5,213 nt of DNA from Methanoregulaceae archaeon (GCA_028679325.1 JAJRBS010000039.1:1-5213); one strand, 5' to 3'; shown: positions 1 through 5,213, counted from the stretch's first letter. Numbers and translations are program-made. Notes: a model not told the origin generated them from the letters alone.

Positions 1-821
1 TCAAGTTTGGCTGCACCGGGGAGACATGCCTGATACATATTCATGGCTTCCTTGACGGTATGATTTTCATGGACAATTGCACCAATTGCCTTGATCATGC
101 CAAGGGGATTGTCATCCTGGAAGATATTTCGTCCGAAGTCAACTCCCGCTGCACCCGCCTCCACAGAGTTGTAGGCCATCAAAAGAGCGTCCGGAGGACT
201 GGTATACTTGCCTCCGGCAACGACAACAGGAGTGGGAGAGACAGAGTCAACTAATTTTGAAAATTCCTCACAATAGTAAGTCTTGATAATACGGGCCCCG
301 GCGTCCTGGCAGATACGGGATGCAAGGGCCAGATAGCGCAGATCCCGGGCCATATTTTTACCGACTGCTGTTACTGCAAGTACGGGAATTCCGTATTCGT
401 CGGCCTGGTTGATCATGTCGGTAAGGTTGAGAATAGTCTGTTGCTGATTGGCAGAGCCGATATACACACTGACCGCTACCCCGGCCGCATCCATCCGGAT
501 GGCTTCTTTGATGGTCACCGTGATCTTTTCATCACTCAACTCTTCGAACAACACGCTGTTTCCCCCGGTAACCCGCAACATGATGGGTTTTGACCCGACA
601 TCCTCGGGCGCAATGTTGCTCCGCACCGCCCCCCGCGTCGTCATCAGGCAGTCGCAGTAGGGAAGGAGCGTTTTTATGGTGTTGCTCATGTTCCGCAAGC
701 CCGTTGTCGGCCCCTGGAAATAGGGGTGGTCTATCGCGAGCATAACGACCCGGTTATCTTTCGGATTGATGATCCGGTTCATCCGGCTCTGAATTCCGCT
801 ATCAAGATACGTACTAACCAT
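1..821 (-). CDS. lsrF: LsrF-like class I aldolase/thiolase (3-hydroxy-5-phosphonooxypentane-2,4-dione thiolase family), 3' end cut by window edge
   Basis: I translated this frame by hand: it stays open for 273 codons to the left edge, where no stop has yet appeared. It resembles E. coli LsrF throughout, including SRMNRIINPK near the start, AIDHPYFQGPTTGL around residues 29-42, VYIGS, AVTAVGK, IIKTYY, VVVAGGK and GRNIFQ (Gly230-Arg231-Asn232, phosphate-binding end of the barrel). Lys180 in IIKTYY falls at the Schiff-base lysine of E. coli LsrF (Lys203). In E. coli this cytoplasmic enzyme transfers an acetyl group from phosphorylated, isomerised autoinducer-2 to CoA, giving dihydroxyacetone phosphate and acetyl-CoA. 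The start is fixed by an in-frame TGA at 831-833, just upstream, so the protein lacks about 23 N-terminal residues of the E. coli form. GAAGTG nine bases upstream is a weak ribosome site. No lsrK, lsrG or transporter gene is visible, so the substrate here is uncertain; the wider DhnA family also holds fructose-bisphosphate and aromatic-precursor aldolases. Confidence 0.87.
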   Translation of the reverse strand, partial: MVSTYLDSGIQSRMNRIINPKDNRVVMLAIDHPYFQGPTTGLRNMSNTIKTLLPYCDCLMTTRGAVRSNIAPEDVGSKPIMLRVTGGNSVLFEELSDEKITVTIKEAIRMDAAGVAVSVYIGSANQQQTILNLTDMINQADEYGIPVLAVTAVGKNMARDLRYLALASRICQDAGARIIKTYYCEEFSKLVDSVSPTPVVVAGGKYTSPPDALLMAYNSVEAGAAGVDFGRNIFQDDNPLGMIKAIGAIVHENHTVKEAMNMYQACLPGAAKL

Positions 822-857
822 GGGGACACTTCACGAGAATGAATGAGACATAACGGT

Positions 858-865
858 AAAAAAAA
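858..865 (-). terminator. T8 tract between the 67-residue gene and lsrF
   Basis: On the minus strand a run of eight T lies 13 bases after the stop codon of the 67-residue gene and about 36 bases before the lsrF start. Archaeal RNA polymerase commonly terminates at such T-runs without a hairpin, and none is seen here. It could separate transcription of the two genes or only reduce read-through. No clear TATA box for a separate lsrF transcript is visible in the short gap, which leaves co-transcription possible. Confidence 0.4.
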
Positions 866-878
866 GTTGGTCTTCTTT

Positions 879-1082
879 TTACTTTGCTCTGACGATGAGG
901 TATCCCTTTTCTATCAACCATTTGTGAAATTCATGGGTGCTGTGCAGACAATGGGACGCACAAATCGCCCGGATTTCTTCATATTTCGGAGATTTTTCCT
1001 CTTCCTTATCCAAAAGCAATTGTACCGGGCATTTCACATCATGACAATATTCCCGGCGCTTGTATTCGGTATAACCCTGCAT
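879..1082 (-). CDS. Small Cys4/His-rich protein, 67 residues, unknown function
   Basis: I do not know a function for this protein. The frame ends in TAA at 879-881. With the ATG at 1080-1082 it has 67 residues, beginning MQGYTEYKRREYC and ending GYLIVRAK. Four cysteines are arranged C13-X4-C18-X22-C41-X3-C45, suited to binding zinc or an iron-sulfur cluster. Four histidines (H44, H47, H50, H53) follow at exact three-residue spacing in HCLHSTHEFHKW. The middle (residues 25-40) is charged and probably helical; there is no signal peptide or membrane segment, so it should be cytoplasmic. An upstream in-frame ATG at 1128-1130 would add 16 residues (MGHFRKPFSFHFQESG) that look unlike the rest; the shorter form is preferred because the Cys-containing core begins there, but neither start has a good Shine-Dalgarno site. 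The composition resembles small conserved proteins of methanogens, from memory only. It lies 57 bases upstream of lsrF on the same strand and may share its transcript. The ordered Cys/His pattern is the main reason to call it real. Confidence 0.68.
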   Translation of the reverse strand: MQGYTEYKRREYCHDVKCPVQLLLDKEEEKSPKYEEIRAICASHCLHSTHEFHKWLIEKGYLIVRAK

Positions 1083-1560
1083 ACCTGATTCTTGGAAGTG
1101 AAATGAAAAAGGTTTACGGAAATGACCCATCCCGTTCCCCCACCGAAGAAACCGTCATCGGGAACGCTTCTGTTCCCGGTCATCATCAAAGCGTTTGAGG
1201 GCAGGACCATTGGATCTCTCCAGGAATCTAACCAGTTAACGCCTACCGCTGTTCCGGTAGTACAAATGTCCTGGTACCTCTCTTCCCCTGCTCTACCCTC
1301 ATTCCTCATATCATCTTTCGGGACCATGCAGGGAAATCATGATCGGGAAGGATTCATATAATCCTCCACGCAGCCCAAAATTTCAACTTTTTTATCCGCG
1401 CAAATTGTATATAAGAGTCCTTATGGCCCTACAGGCCCCTACGAGAAAGGAATTCCCCTCCTCGCCAATCGTAAATGAAACCCGGTGCCCACGTCCAGCC
1501 CCCTATCCGTTTTCCACGACCGCAATTATTATCATGCTTGAAGTCTATCAGGGCGTCGTT
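1083..1560. other. Gene-free divergent region with two hairpins and a promoter
   Basis: No convincing gene lies here; open frames on both strands are short, lack recognisable domains and overlap neighbours. It holds two perfect inverted repeats: CGGGAAC/GTTCCCG (1159-1165/1172-1178, six-base loop) and CTACCG/CGGTAG (1243-1248/1255-1260, six-base loop). A further AGGATT/AATCCT pair (1349-1354/1360-1365) flanks CATAT. The right end carries the TATA element of the secreted-protein gene. I see no tRNA-like fold and no clear TATA box for the leftward 67-residue gene. Confidence 0.6.
1401..1415 (+). promoter_or_regulatory. Archaeal promoter (BRE/TATA) of the secreted-protein gene
   Basis: CAAATTGTATATAAG combines an A-rich BRE-like stretch with TATATAA at 1408-1414, close to the archaeal consensus and the best promoter match in the window. 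Initiation about 25 bases downstream would fall near 1435, giving a leader of about 125 bases before the ATG at 1561. The predicted start of transcription lies after the in-frame ATGs at 1339 and 1423, which argues against using them. Confidence 0.6.
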
Positions 1561-2034
1561 ATGAATCACATGCCACGGATTGTGCTTTTCCTCGCCCTCG
1601 CGGGGATCGTTGTTGCCGCCCAGGCTGCCATGACTTCTATGAGCATTGAAGGTGTCGGGGTTAAAGGAGTGACTGCAAACCTCTTTGGGTATAGCGCCTT
1701 CTCGGCAGACAAGGAAGATATCATGAATATGTATCTCCACTCGGAGACAGGCGGAAAGAACACCCTATGGACCCCTGCCATCTCTACGTCCAAGTGGGCC
1801 TTTTCTCCTGGAGAGGCGTTCGGTGGATCAGAGATCGTGATATTCCGTGGAGGAAACTACGAGTCCGATGGTGATAAGGAAATCGAGGAAGGGGGCTGGG
1901 AGGCCTTCAATTTAAAAATTACTGAGTTTAATCATTACGATCCGAAAAAACCGCCCAAACCACCCAAACCACCCAAACCCCCTAAAAATAAATCAATAGA
2001 ATCAAATTGGGTAGGATTTAATCCAGAGCCGTAA
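1561..2034 (+). CDS. Secreted protein with C-terminal (KPP)4 tract, unknown function
   Basis: I do not recognise a family. From the ATG at 1561 the product has 157 residues. Residues 1-23 form a typical signal peptide: positive Arg6, hydrophobic core IVLFLALAGIVVAA (7-20) and an Ala-X-Ala site at AQA (20-22), so the protein should be exported. The mature part has no cysteine or membrane segment and is rich in Gly, Ser and aromatic residues (KWAFSPGEAFGGSE at 78-91; FRGGNYESDGDKEIEEGGW at 95-113), suggesting a small beta-rich domain. Residues 130-142 are KPPKPPKPPKPPK, followed by a 15-residue tail with Trp150 and no anchor or sorting motif. The tract could be a stiff spacer or could contact other envelope components; that is inference. 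The frame is open back to 1339, but those residues lack a signal-peptide layout, and the promoter near 1411 lies inside them. In-frame ATGs at 1534 and 1570 are alternatives. No strong Shine-Dalgarno site is seen. Confidence 0.66.
   Translation: MNHMPRIVLFLALAGIVVAAQAAMTSMSIEGVGVKGVTANLFGYSAFSADKEDIMNMYLHSETGGKNTLWTPAISTSKWAFSPGEAFGGSEIVIFRGGNYESDGDKEIEEGGWEAFNLKITEFNHYDPKKPPKPPKPPKPPKNKSIESNWVGFNPEP
1948..1983 (+). repeat. Tandem 9-base repeat encoding Lys-Pro-Pro, four units
   Basis: Four units of AAA-CCN-CCN run in frame: AAACCGCCC, AAACCACCC, AAACCACCC, AAACCCCCT. The two central units are identical and the outer ones differ only at third codon positions, as expected for a recently expanded coding repeat whose protein sequence is kept. 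Copy number could vary between strains by slippage. Confidence 0.85.
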
Positions 2035-2357
2035 ACCCTTTACGAGTGAGCACGGGGATGCCCTCTCTGGAGGAGATCATAATGACGTTGCATTACCCCC
2101 GTTATCGGGCTGGTCCTGATAGAGGGAACCCCGATGACGCAGCGTTATTCTCACCAGAGGGAGACGGTTTGCCAGGCAACCCTGGGGTTCTCCTCTGATT
2201 TCACCGGGGAGGTAAGAACAAAAGAGCAGGGGGAAGTTTTCAATCATGATCTCTCTGAGTGTGGGGCGATCCCTTGTCCGGGTTTCCAGTTGATAGAGGG
2301 AAAGGCTTTCTCACGGTTCTTTCCCCTGTGACCGATAGCCAGCCGTGATGCTCTATC
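2035..2357. other. Convergent gene-free region with direct and inverted repeats
   Basis: This gap lies between the 3' ends of the secreted-protein gene and the transporter gene. I see no convincing gene. It holds a 12-base direct repeat, TGATAGAGGGAA, at 2117-2128 and 2291-2302, the inverted heptamer CTCTATC at 2351-2357, and a GGGAAAG/CTTTCCC inverted repeat (2298-2304/2319-2325, 14-base loop) that might help end the leftward transporter transcript. No long T-run accompanies it on either strand. A 38-codon frame at 2082-2198 follows a good GGAGGA eight bases upstream of its ATG, but its composition is not persuasive. Confidence 0.5.
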
Positions 2358-3236
2358 CTATTGAGAGACGCTCTTCCCGGCTCCTCGTACACTACGCCTG
2401 CCCATTTCCCCGGCAATCAGCATCAGGACTATAAATCCTATTACTGCCACATCCATGACCTCTATCAGGACTTCCGGATTGGAAGCAAAATTGCTGGAGG
2501 CGACGGCAAATGCAGCGGCTAGATTCCGTTTACCAGTTCCGAGCGCAAGGACCTTTTTATTATCTTTATCCGGCCCACCCAGCAGGTAACCGATGACAGC
2601 AGCCCCGACCACCAGGAGGATGGACACCAGAATTCCGCCGGTCCCCAGAACTCCATAGGTCACATCGGAATATCCTATAAAATATCCGATGAACATGGCT
2701 ATCAGGGACAGGTTGGCAGCCATATTCATCGTATGGACGAGGCCCGTGGCCACGGATTCGTACCTGGCCCGGATGAAAAGGGCAATCGCGAGCGGGATGA
2801 GCATCAGCACGATAAGGCTCCGGGCGATCTCCCAGGGATTCACCTGCACTCCGGTCAAGACAAAGGGCAGAACGAGGGGAAGGTAGGCGATCGTTACCAC
2901 CATCAGGAGGACCATCAGCCCGGCGGTGAACGCCATACCCCCTTTGGCCACATGTACCAGCTTGGGCAGGAACGGCGCTCCCGCAGCGAACCCCACCAGG
3001 ATCAGGCCGATCTGAATTCCCTCGGAGACAGGGATGACCCTGATGATCACGAGCGCAAGGATAGGCACGAGGACGAAGTTGGCCACGAGAGACATGATGA
3101 TCAGCCGTCTGTCCTTGAGGGGGGCCATGATCTGAGGGATGGTCAGGCTGAACCCCATGCCAAGCATGCTGGTGATGATAAAGATCAGCACACCCAAAGA
3201 GCCGATGGCGATGAAGACAGGATCAAACTGGGTCAT
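2358..3236 (-). CDS. Bile acid:sodium symporter (BASS) family transporter
   Basis: A 292-residue polytopic membrane protein with about nine to ten hydrophobic segments, normal for the SBF/BASS family (PF01758), whose members carry organic anions, usually with sodium. Family marks seen: SMLGMGFSLT (23-32) in the first helices, the broken-helix crossover GAPFLPKLVHVAKGG (86-100), and the second crossover region LALGTGKRNLAAAFAVASSNF around 230-250, equivalent to the GxxxQN motif of bile acid transporters. The glutamate that helps hold the second sodium in ASBT-type members is replaced by Gly233 and the Gln by Arg237, as I recall for a microbial subgroup with GTGxRN, so sodium coupling and substrate cannot be assumed. 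The C-terminus is short and basic (GRRSVRGAGKSVSQ). The start has GGGG (minus strand, 3247-3250) about ten bases upstream; another ATG four bases earlier is out of frame. It stands alone between two gaps of over 300 bases, so context gives no substrate. Bile acids themselves are an unlikely substrate. Confidence 0.88.
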   Translation of the reverse strand: MTQFDPVFIAIGSLGVLIFIITSMLGMGFSLTIPQIMAPLKDRRLIIMSLVANFVLVPILALVIIRVIPVSEGIQIGLILVGFAAGAPFLPKLVHVAKGGMAFTAGLMVLLMVVTIAYLPLVLPFVLTGVQVNPWEIARSLIVLMLIPLAIALFIRARYESVATGLVHTMNMAANLSLIAMFIGYFIGYSDVTYGVLGTGGILVSILLVVGAAVIGYLLGGPDKDNKKVLALGTGKRNLAAAFAVASSNFASNPEVLIEVMDVAVIGFIVLMLIAGEMGRRSVRGAGKSVSQ

Positions 3237-3343
3237 GCATTTTCAGCCCCTGCACCGTACTATTTTCATTGAGCCGGCGTTCATCTTTATCGACGTCCCT
3301 TCGGCGGATCCCTGCTCTCTGAATCATCATGTTCAACCTCTGG

Positions 3344-3390
3344 TCACATGAGAATCATCCTGATGTGATATGATTTGTGTGATCTGATAT
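3344..3390. promoter_or_regulatory. Candidate regulator-binding repeats TGTGATnTGAT
   Basis: Two copies of an 11-base motif (one mismatch) with a 14-base period overlap a six-base inverted repeat with a 13-base spacer. This layout suits a dimeric or cooperative DNA-binding protein acting on the leftward transporter gene. It is far from the expected TATA position of that gene, and the regulator is unknown, so the role is inferred only from the repeat pattern. Confidence 0.3.
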
Positions 3391-3516
3391 TCCTCTGTAC
3401 CTGAACGTATACCCCCGGTTTCAGCCTGAGAGTGAAACACACGCTGGAGGTATAGTTGATTTCTGAATAACAGAGATGCCTATCTCTGGGGAACCTTTTC
3501 ATTCTAACAGGGTATG

Positions 3517-3556
3517 AAAAATCAGGGCAGATAGGGGGCAGCCCTTCATCGGGCTG
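3517..3556 (-). terminator. Hairpin plus T5 behind the serine hydrolase gene
   Basis: Seven bases past the stop codon, the minus strand has CAGCCC/GGGCTG arms (3551-3556 and 3539-3544) around a six-base loop. A run of five T (3517-3521) follows 17 bases later. The hairpin position fits a transcript end, but the T-run is short and not adjacent, so the call is moderate to low. Confidence 0.38.
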
Positions 3557-3563
3557 ACACCGT

Positions 3564-5069
3564 CTATTCGGCCCATGCCCGGGTAAACGGGCCGAACTCT
3601 TCAGACGTGAATCCAGTGACAGATCCCGGAGGATTCTCCATAAAGGTGATATATCCGACTTGATCGTCCGGGTTCGGGAACGAGAGATACCACGTGTTGT
3701 TTGTCCAGTGTGTCAGATTCCCCGGGTAATGATACGGGCCGAGCCCGATGGTCATATTTCCCGCATCGGAGCCCTTATACACCTCCAGGGTACCGTAAAG
3801 GTCGCTCCGGTAATTCCCGGTGATGGCCGATGAAGGGATCGTTGCCAGGCCAGCATGTACCGGCCGGTCCGGGTTCTTTATGAGCGAGTTCCACCCTGCC
3901 TGCGAAGCCTTTTCCCGGGCTTGCAGATCAATCCCTGTCTTTCCGATGTAACGTTCCAGGAATTCGTCCCGTACTGCCTCGGGGAATGCCGTCAGCTGCT
4001 TGTTGGCAATCACCACGAGACCGCTCTTCTTCCCCGGGATGAGAACGACGATCGAACGGACGCCATCCAGGGCTCCGTTCTTCTCGATGACCCGCTCGCC
4101 GAGGAAATAATACGAGTCACAGCCGAGGCCGGTTGCACCATTGGGGTCGCGGAGAGGGCCACTGGCCCCTGCCGCCATGCTCGCCGCGTGAATCTCTTTC
4201 ACGGTCTCCGGTGTGAGAATCTGGTTCCCGTCAACCGAGCCCTCGTTGAGCATCATCCGCAACCATTGTGTCATGTCCCTGCCGGTGGAGACCACCTGGC
4301 CGGCAGGAGGAAGGGAAGCCATCTCGAGGGGTATGACATGAACATCTCCCGGCGCACCACCATGACCGGCGATATGGTTGTCATCGAGATAGAGTGTCTC
4401 CGGGCGGGCTCCCGATCGGGTCATGTTGAGCGGCTGAATGATCCGAATGTCCGTTACGTCCTCCCAGCTCGCGTTGTCCGCCGTTGCCGCGACTTCCCCG
4501 GCAATGAAATATCCAATATTCGAGTATTGGTACTTTTCCCGGAAACTGGCACCCGGCTCAAGATACTGTATCCGCATCAGAATCTCGCTGTTGGAGTACC
4601 CGACACGGCCCAGCAATTCCCCGTCATACGATTTGAAGCCCGTGCGGTGAGCGAGCAAATCACGGAGGGTTGCGTGCTCACCAGCATACGAATCTTTCAA
4701 CGCAAATCCCGGCAGGTACCTGACAACAGGTGTGTCCCAGTCCAATTTCCCCTCCTCAACGAGAGTACCGATTGCCCCCGCGGTAAAATACTTTGATACC
4801 GAGGCGATCTGGAAGCGGGTGTCGGGATCAACCTTTTCAGGCTTTCCAATCTCCCGTACGCCGAACCCTTTCAGGTACACGACGGTATCGTTCTCGACAA
4901 TCCCGACAACGGCACCCGGCACTTCGTATTCCGCCATTTTGGCGGTGACGAAATCATCAAAGTCGTCTTGTTTTCCGGTCTTTTGTGGTGTACCTGCACA
5001 ACCGGCAAGAAAGACCATGCCGGCCACAAGAAAGAACAGGAAGGCAAATCGCAGGACAGGGATGTTCAT
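3564..5069 (-). CDS. Beta-lactamase-family serine hydrolase, lipoprotein, with DUF3471-like C-terminal domain
   Basis: This 501-residue protein belongs to the class C beta-lactamase/penicillin-binding-protein-like hydrolases (PF00144), which include esterases, peptidases and D-amino-acid-specific enzymes. Residues 1-24 are a lipoprotein signal: hydrophobic core after Arg7 and lipobox LAGC with Cys24, so the enzyme should sit outside the cell, anchored by lipid. Catalytic motifs are intact: S90-V-S-K93 (nucleophile and general base), Y182-S-N184, and K330-N-G332 as the third motif. The family block LLAHRTGF is at 138-145. Residues about 418-501 (GNYRSDLYGTLEVY onward) look like the beta-rich DUF3471 domain often fused to these hydrolases. 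The length is normal for this two-domain form. The ATG at 5067-5069 directly precedes the signal peptide; no Shine-Dalgarno site is visible. The substrate cannot be told from sequence: true beta-lactamase activity is unlikely to be its role in an archaeon, and a peptidase or esterase is more plausible. It appears to be transcribed alone from its own promoter. Confidence 0.92.
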   Translation of the reverse strand: MNIPVLRFAFLFFLVAGMVFLAGCAGTPQKTGKQDDFDDFVTAKMAEYEVPGAVVGIVENDTVVYLKGFGVREIGKPEKVDPDTRFQIASVSKYFTAGAIGTLVEEGKLDWDTPVVRYLPGFALKDSYAGEHATLRDLLAHRTGFKSYDGELLGRVGYSNSEILMRIQYLEPGASFREKYQYSNIGYFIAGEVAATADNASWEDVTDIRIIQPLNMTRSGARPETLYLDDNHIAGHGGAPGDVHVIPLEMASLPPAGQVVSTGRDMTQWLRMMLNEGSVDGNQILTPETVKEIHAASMAAGASGPLRDPNGATGLGCDSYYFLGERVIEKNGALDGVRSIVVLIPGKKSGLVVIANKQLTAFPEAVRDEFLERYIGKTGIDLQAREKASQAGWNSLIKNPDRPVHAGLATIPSSAITGNYRSDLYGTLEVYKGSDAGNMTIGLGPYHYPGNLTHWTNNTWYLSFPNPDDQVGYITFMENPPGSVTGFTSEEFGPFTRAWAE

Positions 5070-5130
5070 GAAGGGGGTAAATATTGCATGACAAAAAATC
5101 TTGTGATCTGCAATTGTCTGTGAACGGCAC

Positions 5131-5144
5131 TTTTTAAAAATATC
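5131..5144 (-). promoter_or_regulatory. Probable TATA promoter of the serine hydrolase gene
   Basis: The minus strand reads GATATTTTTAAAAAGTG here, an AT-rich box in an otherwise mixed stretch. Initiation about 25 bases downstream would be near 5110, leaving a leader of roughly 40 bases before the ATG. A second AT-rich box (CAATATTTA, 5079-5087) lies too close to the start codon to serve. Confidence 0.45.
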
Positions 5145-5165
5145 CCAGCCATCTCCGGGATGCCC

Positions 5166-5191
5166 GGTCAGATCCCTGAAAAAAACTGACC
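5166..5191 (-). terminator. Inverted repeat with T7, possible end of an unseen upstream gene
   Basis: GGTCAG (5166-5171) and CTGACC (5186-5191) are perfect inverted arms around a 14-base loop. On the minus strand the loop starts with seven T (5179-5185). Next to it lies CCGGG-ATG-CCCGG (5155-5167). The set could end a leftward transcript that begins beyond the right edge. No coding frame is recognised in the last 70 bases, so this is tentative. Confidence 0.28.
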
Positions 5192-5213
5192 TGCTTCTGC
5201 AATATGAGGGAAG

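Larger units (their letters stand above)
3237..3563. other. Gene-free region upstream of the transporter with operator-like repeats
   Basis: No gene is seen. The part 3344-3391 is repeat-rich: an inverted repeat TCACAT (3344-3349)/ATGTGA (3363-3368), and an overlapping direct repeat TGTGATATGAT (3364-3374) and TGTGATCTGAT (3378-3388), 14 bases apart with one mismatch. They lie about 110-155 bases upstream of the transporter start. A weak TATA candidate for that gene is CGATAAAG on the minus strand near 3277-3284. The right end holds the possible terminator of the serine hydrolase gene. Confidence 0.5.

Noticed and set aside
60..660. Plus-strand frames at 60-254 and 448-660
   Set aside because: Both lie inside the lsrF-like gene on the opposite strand and show no recognisable protein.
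1140..1200. Possible C/D box small RNA on the minus strand (ATGATGA followed by CGATGA)
   Set aside because: The C-like boxes are present but no CTGA D or D' box occurs at the required distances.
1034..1327. Minus-strand frame of 97 codons
   Set aside because: It overlaps the 67-residue gene in another frame and has no recognisable domain or start signal; the Cys/His-patterned frame is preferred.
843..1361. Plus-strand frames at 843-1088 and 1122-1361
   Set aside because: The first is antisense to the Cys4/His protein; the second spans the hairpins, ends before the TATA element and has random-looking composition.
1339..1560. N-terminal extension of the secreted protein from ATG 1339 or 1423
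   Set aside because: It would bury the signal peptide about 50-80 residues into the protein and begins before the expected transcript start near 1435.
1429..1793. Minus-strand frames antisense to the secreted-protein gene
   Set aside because: The opposite strand has a signal peptide and an in-frame coding repeat; these frames have neither.
2134..2331. Plus-strand frame of 65 codons after GAGGG
   Set aside because: It competes with the 38-codon frame in another register, has no recognisable features, and contains the direct repeat; there is too little to call a gene.
2733..3272. Plus-strand frame of 179 codons, very rich in His, Asp, Glu and Arg
   Set aside because: It is the complement of the hydrophobic codons of the BASS transporter; the extreme charged composition is the usual artefact of reading a membrane-protein gene backwards.
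3855..4796. Long open frame on the plus strand, 313 codons
   Set aside because: It is antisense to the serine hydrolase, whose motifs, signal peptide and full domain layout are clear. The frame arises from the G+C-rich codon use of the real gene and shows no domain of its own.

Overview
This window most likely comes from a euryarchaeal methanogen, probably Methanomicrobiales. That is an inference from gene families and from archaeal signals: TATA-like elements (TATATAA near 1411, TTTTTAAAAA near 5136), T-tract terminators and weak or absent Shine-Dalgarno sequences. No rRNA, tRNA, CRISPR array, insertion sequence or phage gene is visible.

Layout from left to right: (1) 1-821, minus strand: a DhnA/LsrF-type class I aldolase (lsrF-like), cut by the left edge within its last codons. 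(2) 879-1082, minus strand: a 67-residue unrecognised protein with four cysteines and a ladder of histidines every third residue. (3) 1083-1560: a gene-free stretch with two small hairpins and, at its right end, the best promoter in the window. (4) 1561-2034, plus strand: a 157-residue unrecognised secreted protein with a (Lys-Pro-Pro)4 tract near its C-terminus. (5) 2035-2357: convergent gene-free stretch. (6) 2358-3236, minus strand: a bile acid:sodium symporter (BASS) family membrane transporter. (7) 3237-3563: gene-free stretch with repeated operator-like motifs upstream of the transporter and a possible terminator behind the next gene. (8) 3564-5069, minus strand: a beta-lactamase-family (class C type) serine hydrolase lipoprotein with a DUF3471-like C-terminal domain. 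(9) 5070-5213: its probable promoter and an inverted repeat that may end an unseen gene.

The genes do not form an obvious pathway or operon. The four minus-strand genes are separated by gaps of 57, more than 1200 and 327 bases, and only the 67-residue gene and lsrF are close enough to be co-transcribed, with a T8 tract between them. Two products are predicted to be exported (the KPP-tail protein and the serine hydrolase) and one lies in the membrane, so the right two thirds of the window is weighted to the cell surface. No convincing new multi-gene system is seen. The best candidates for undescribed biology are the small Cys4/His-ladder protein and the secreted KPP-tail protein.
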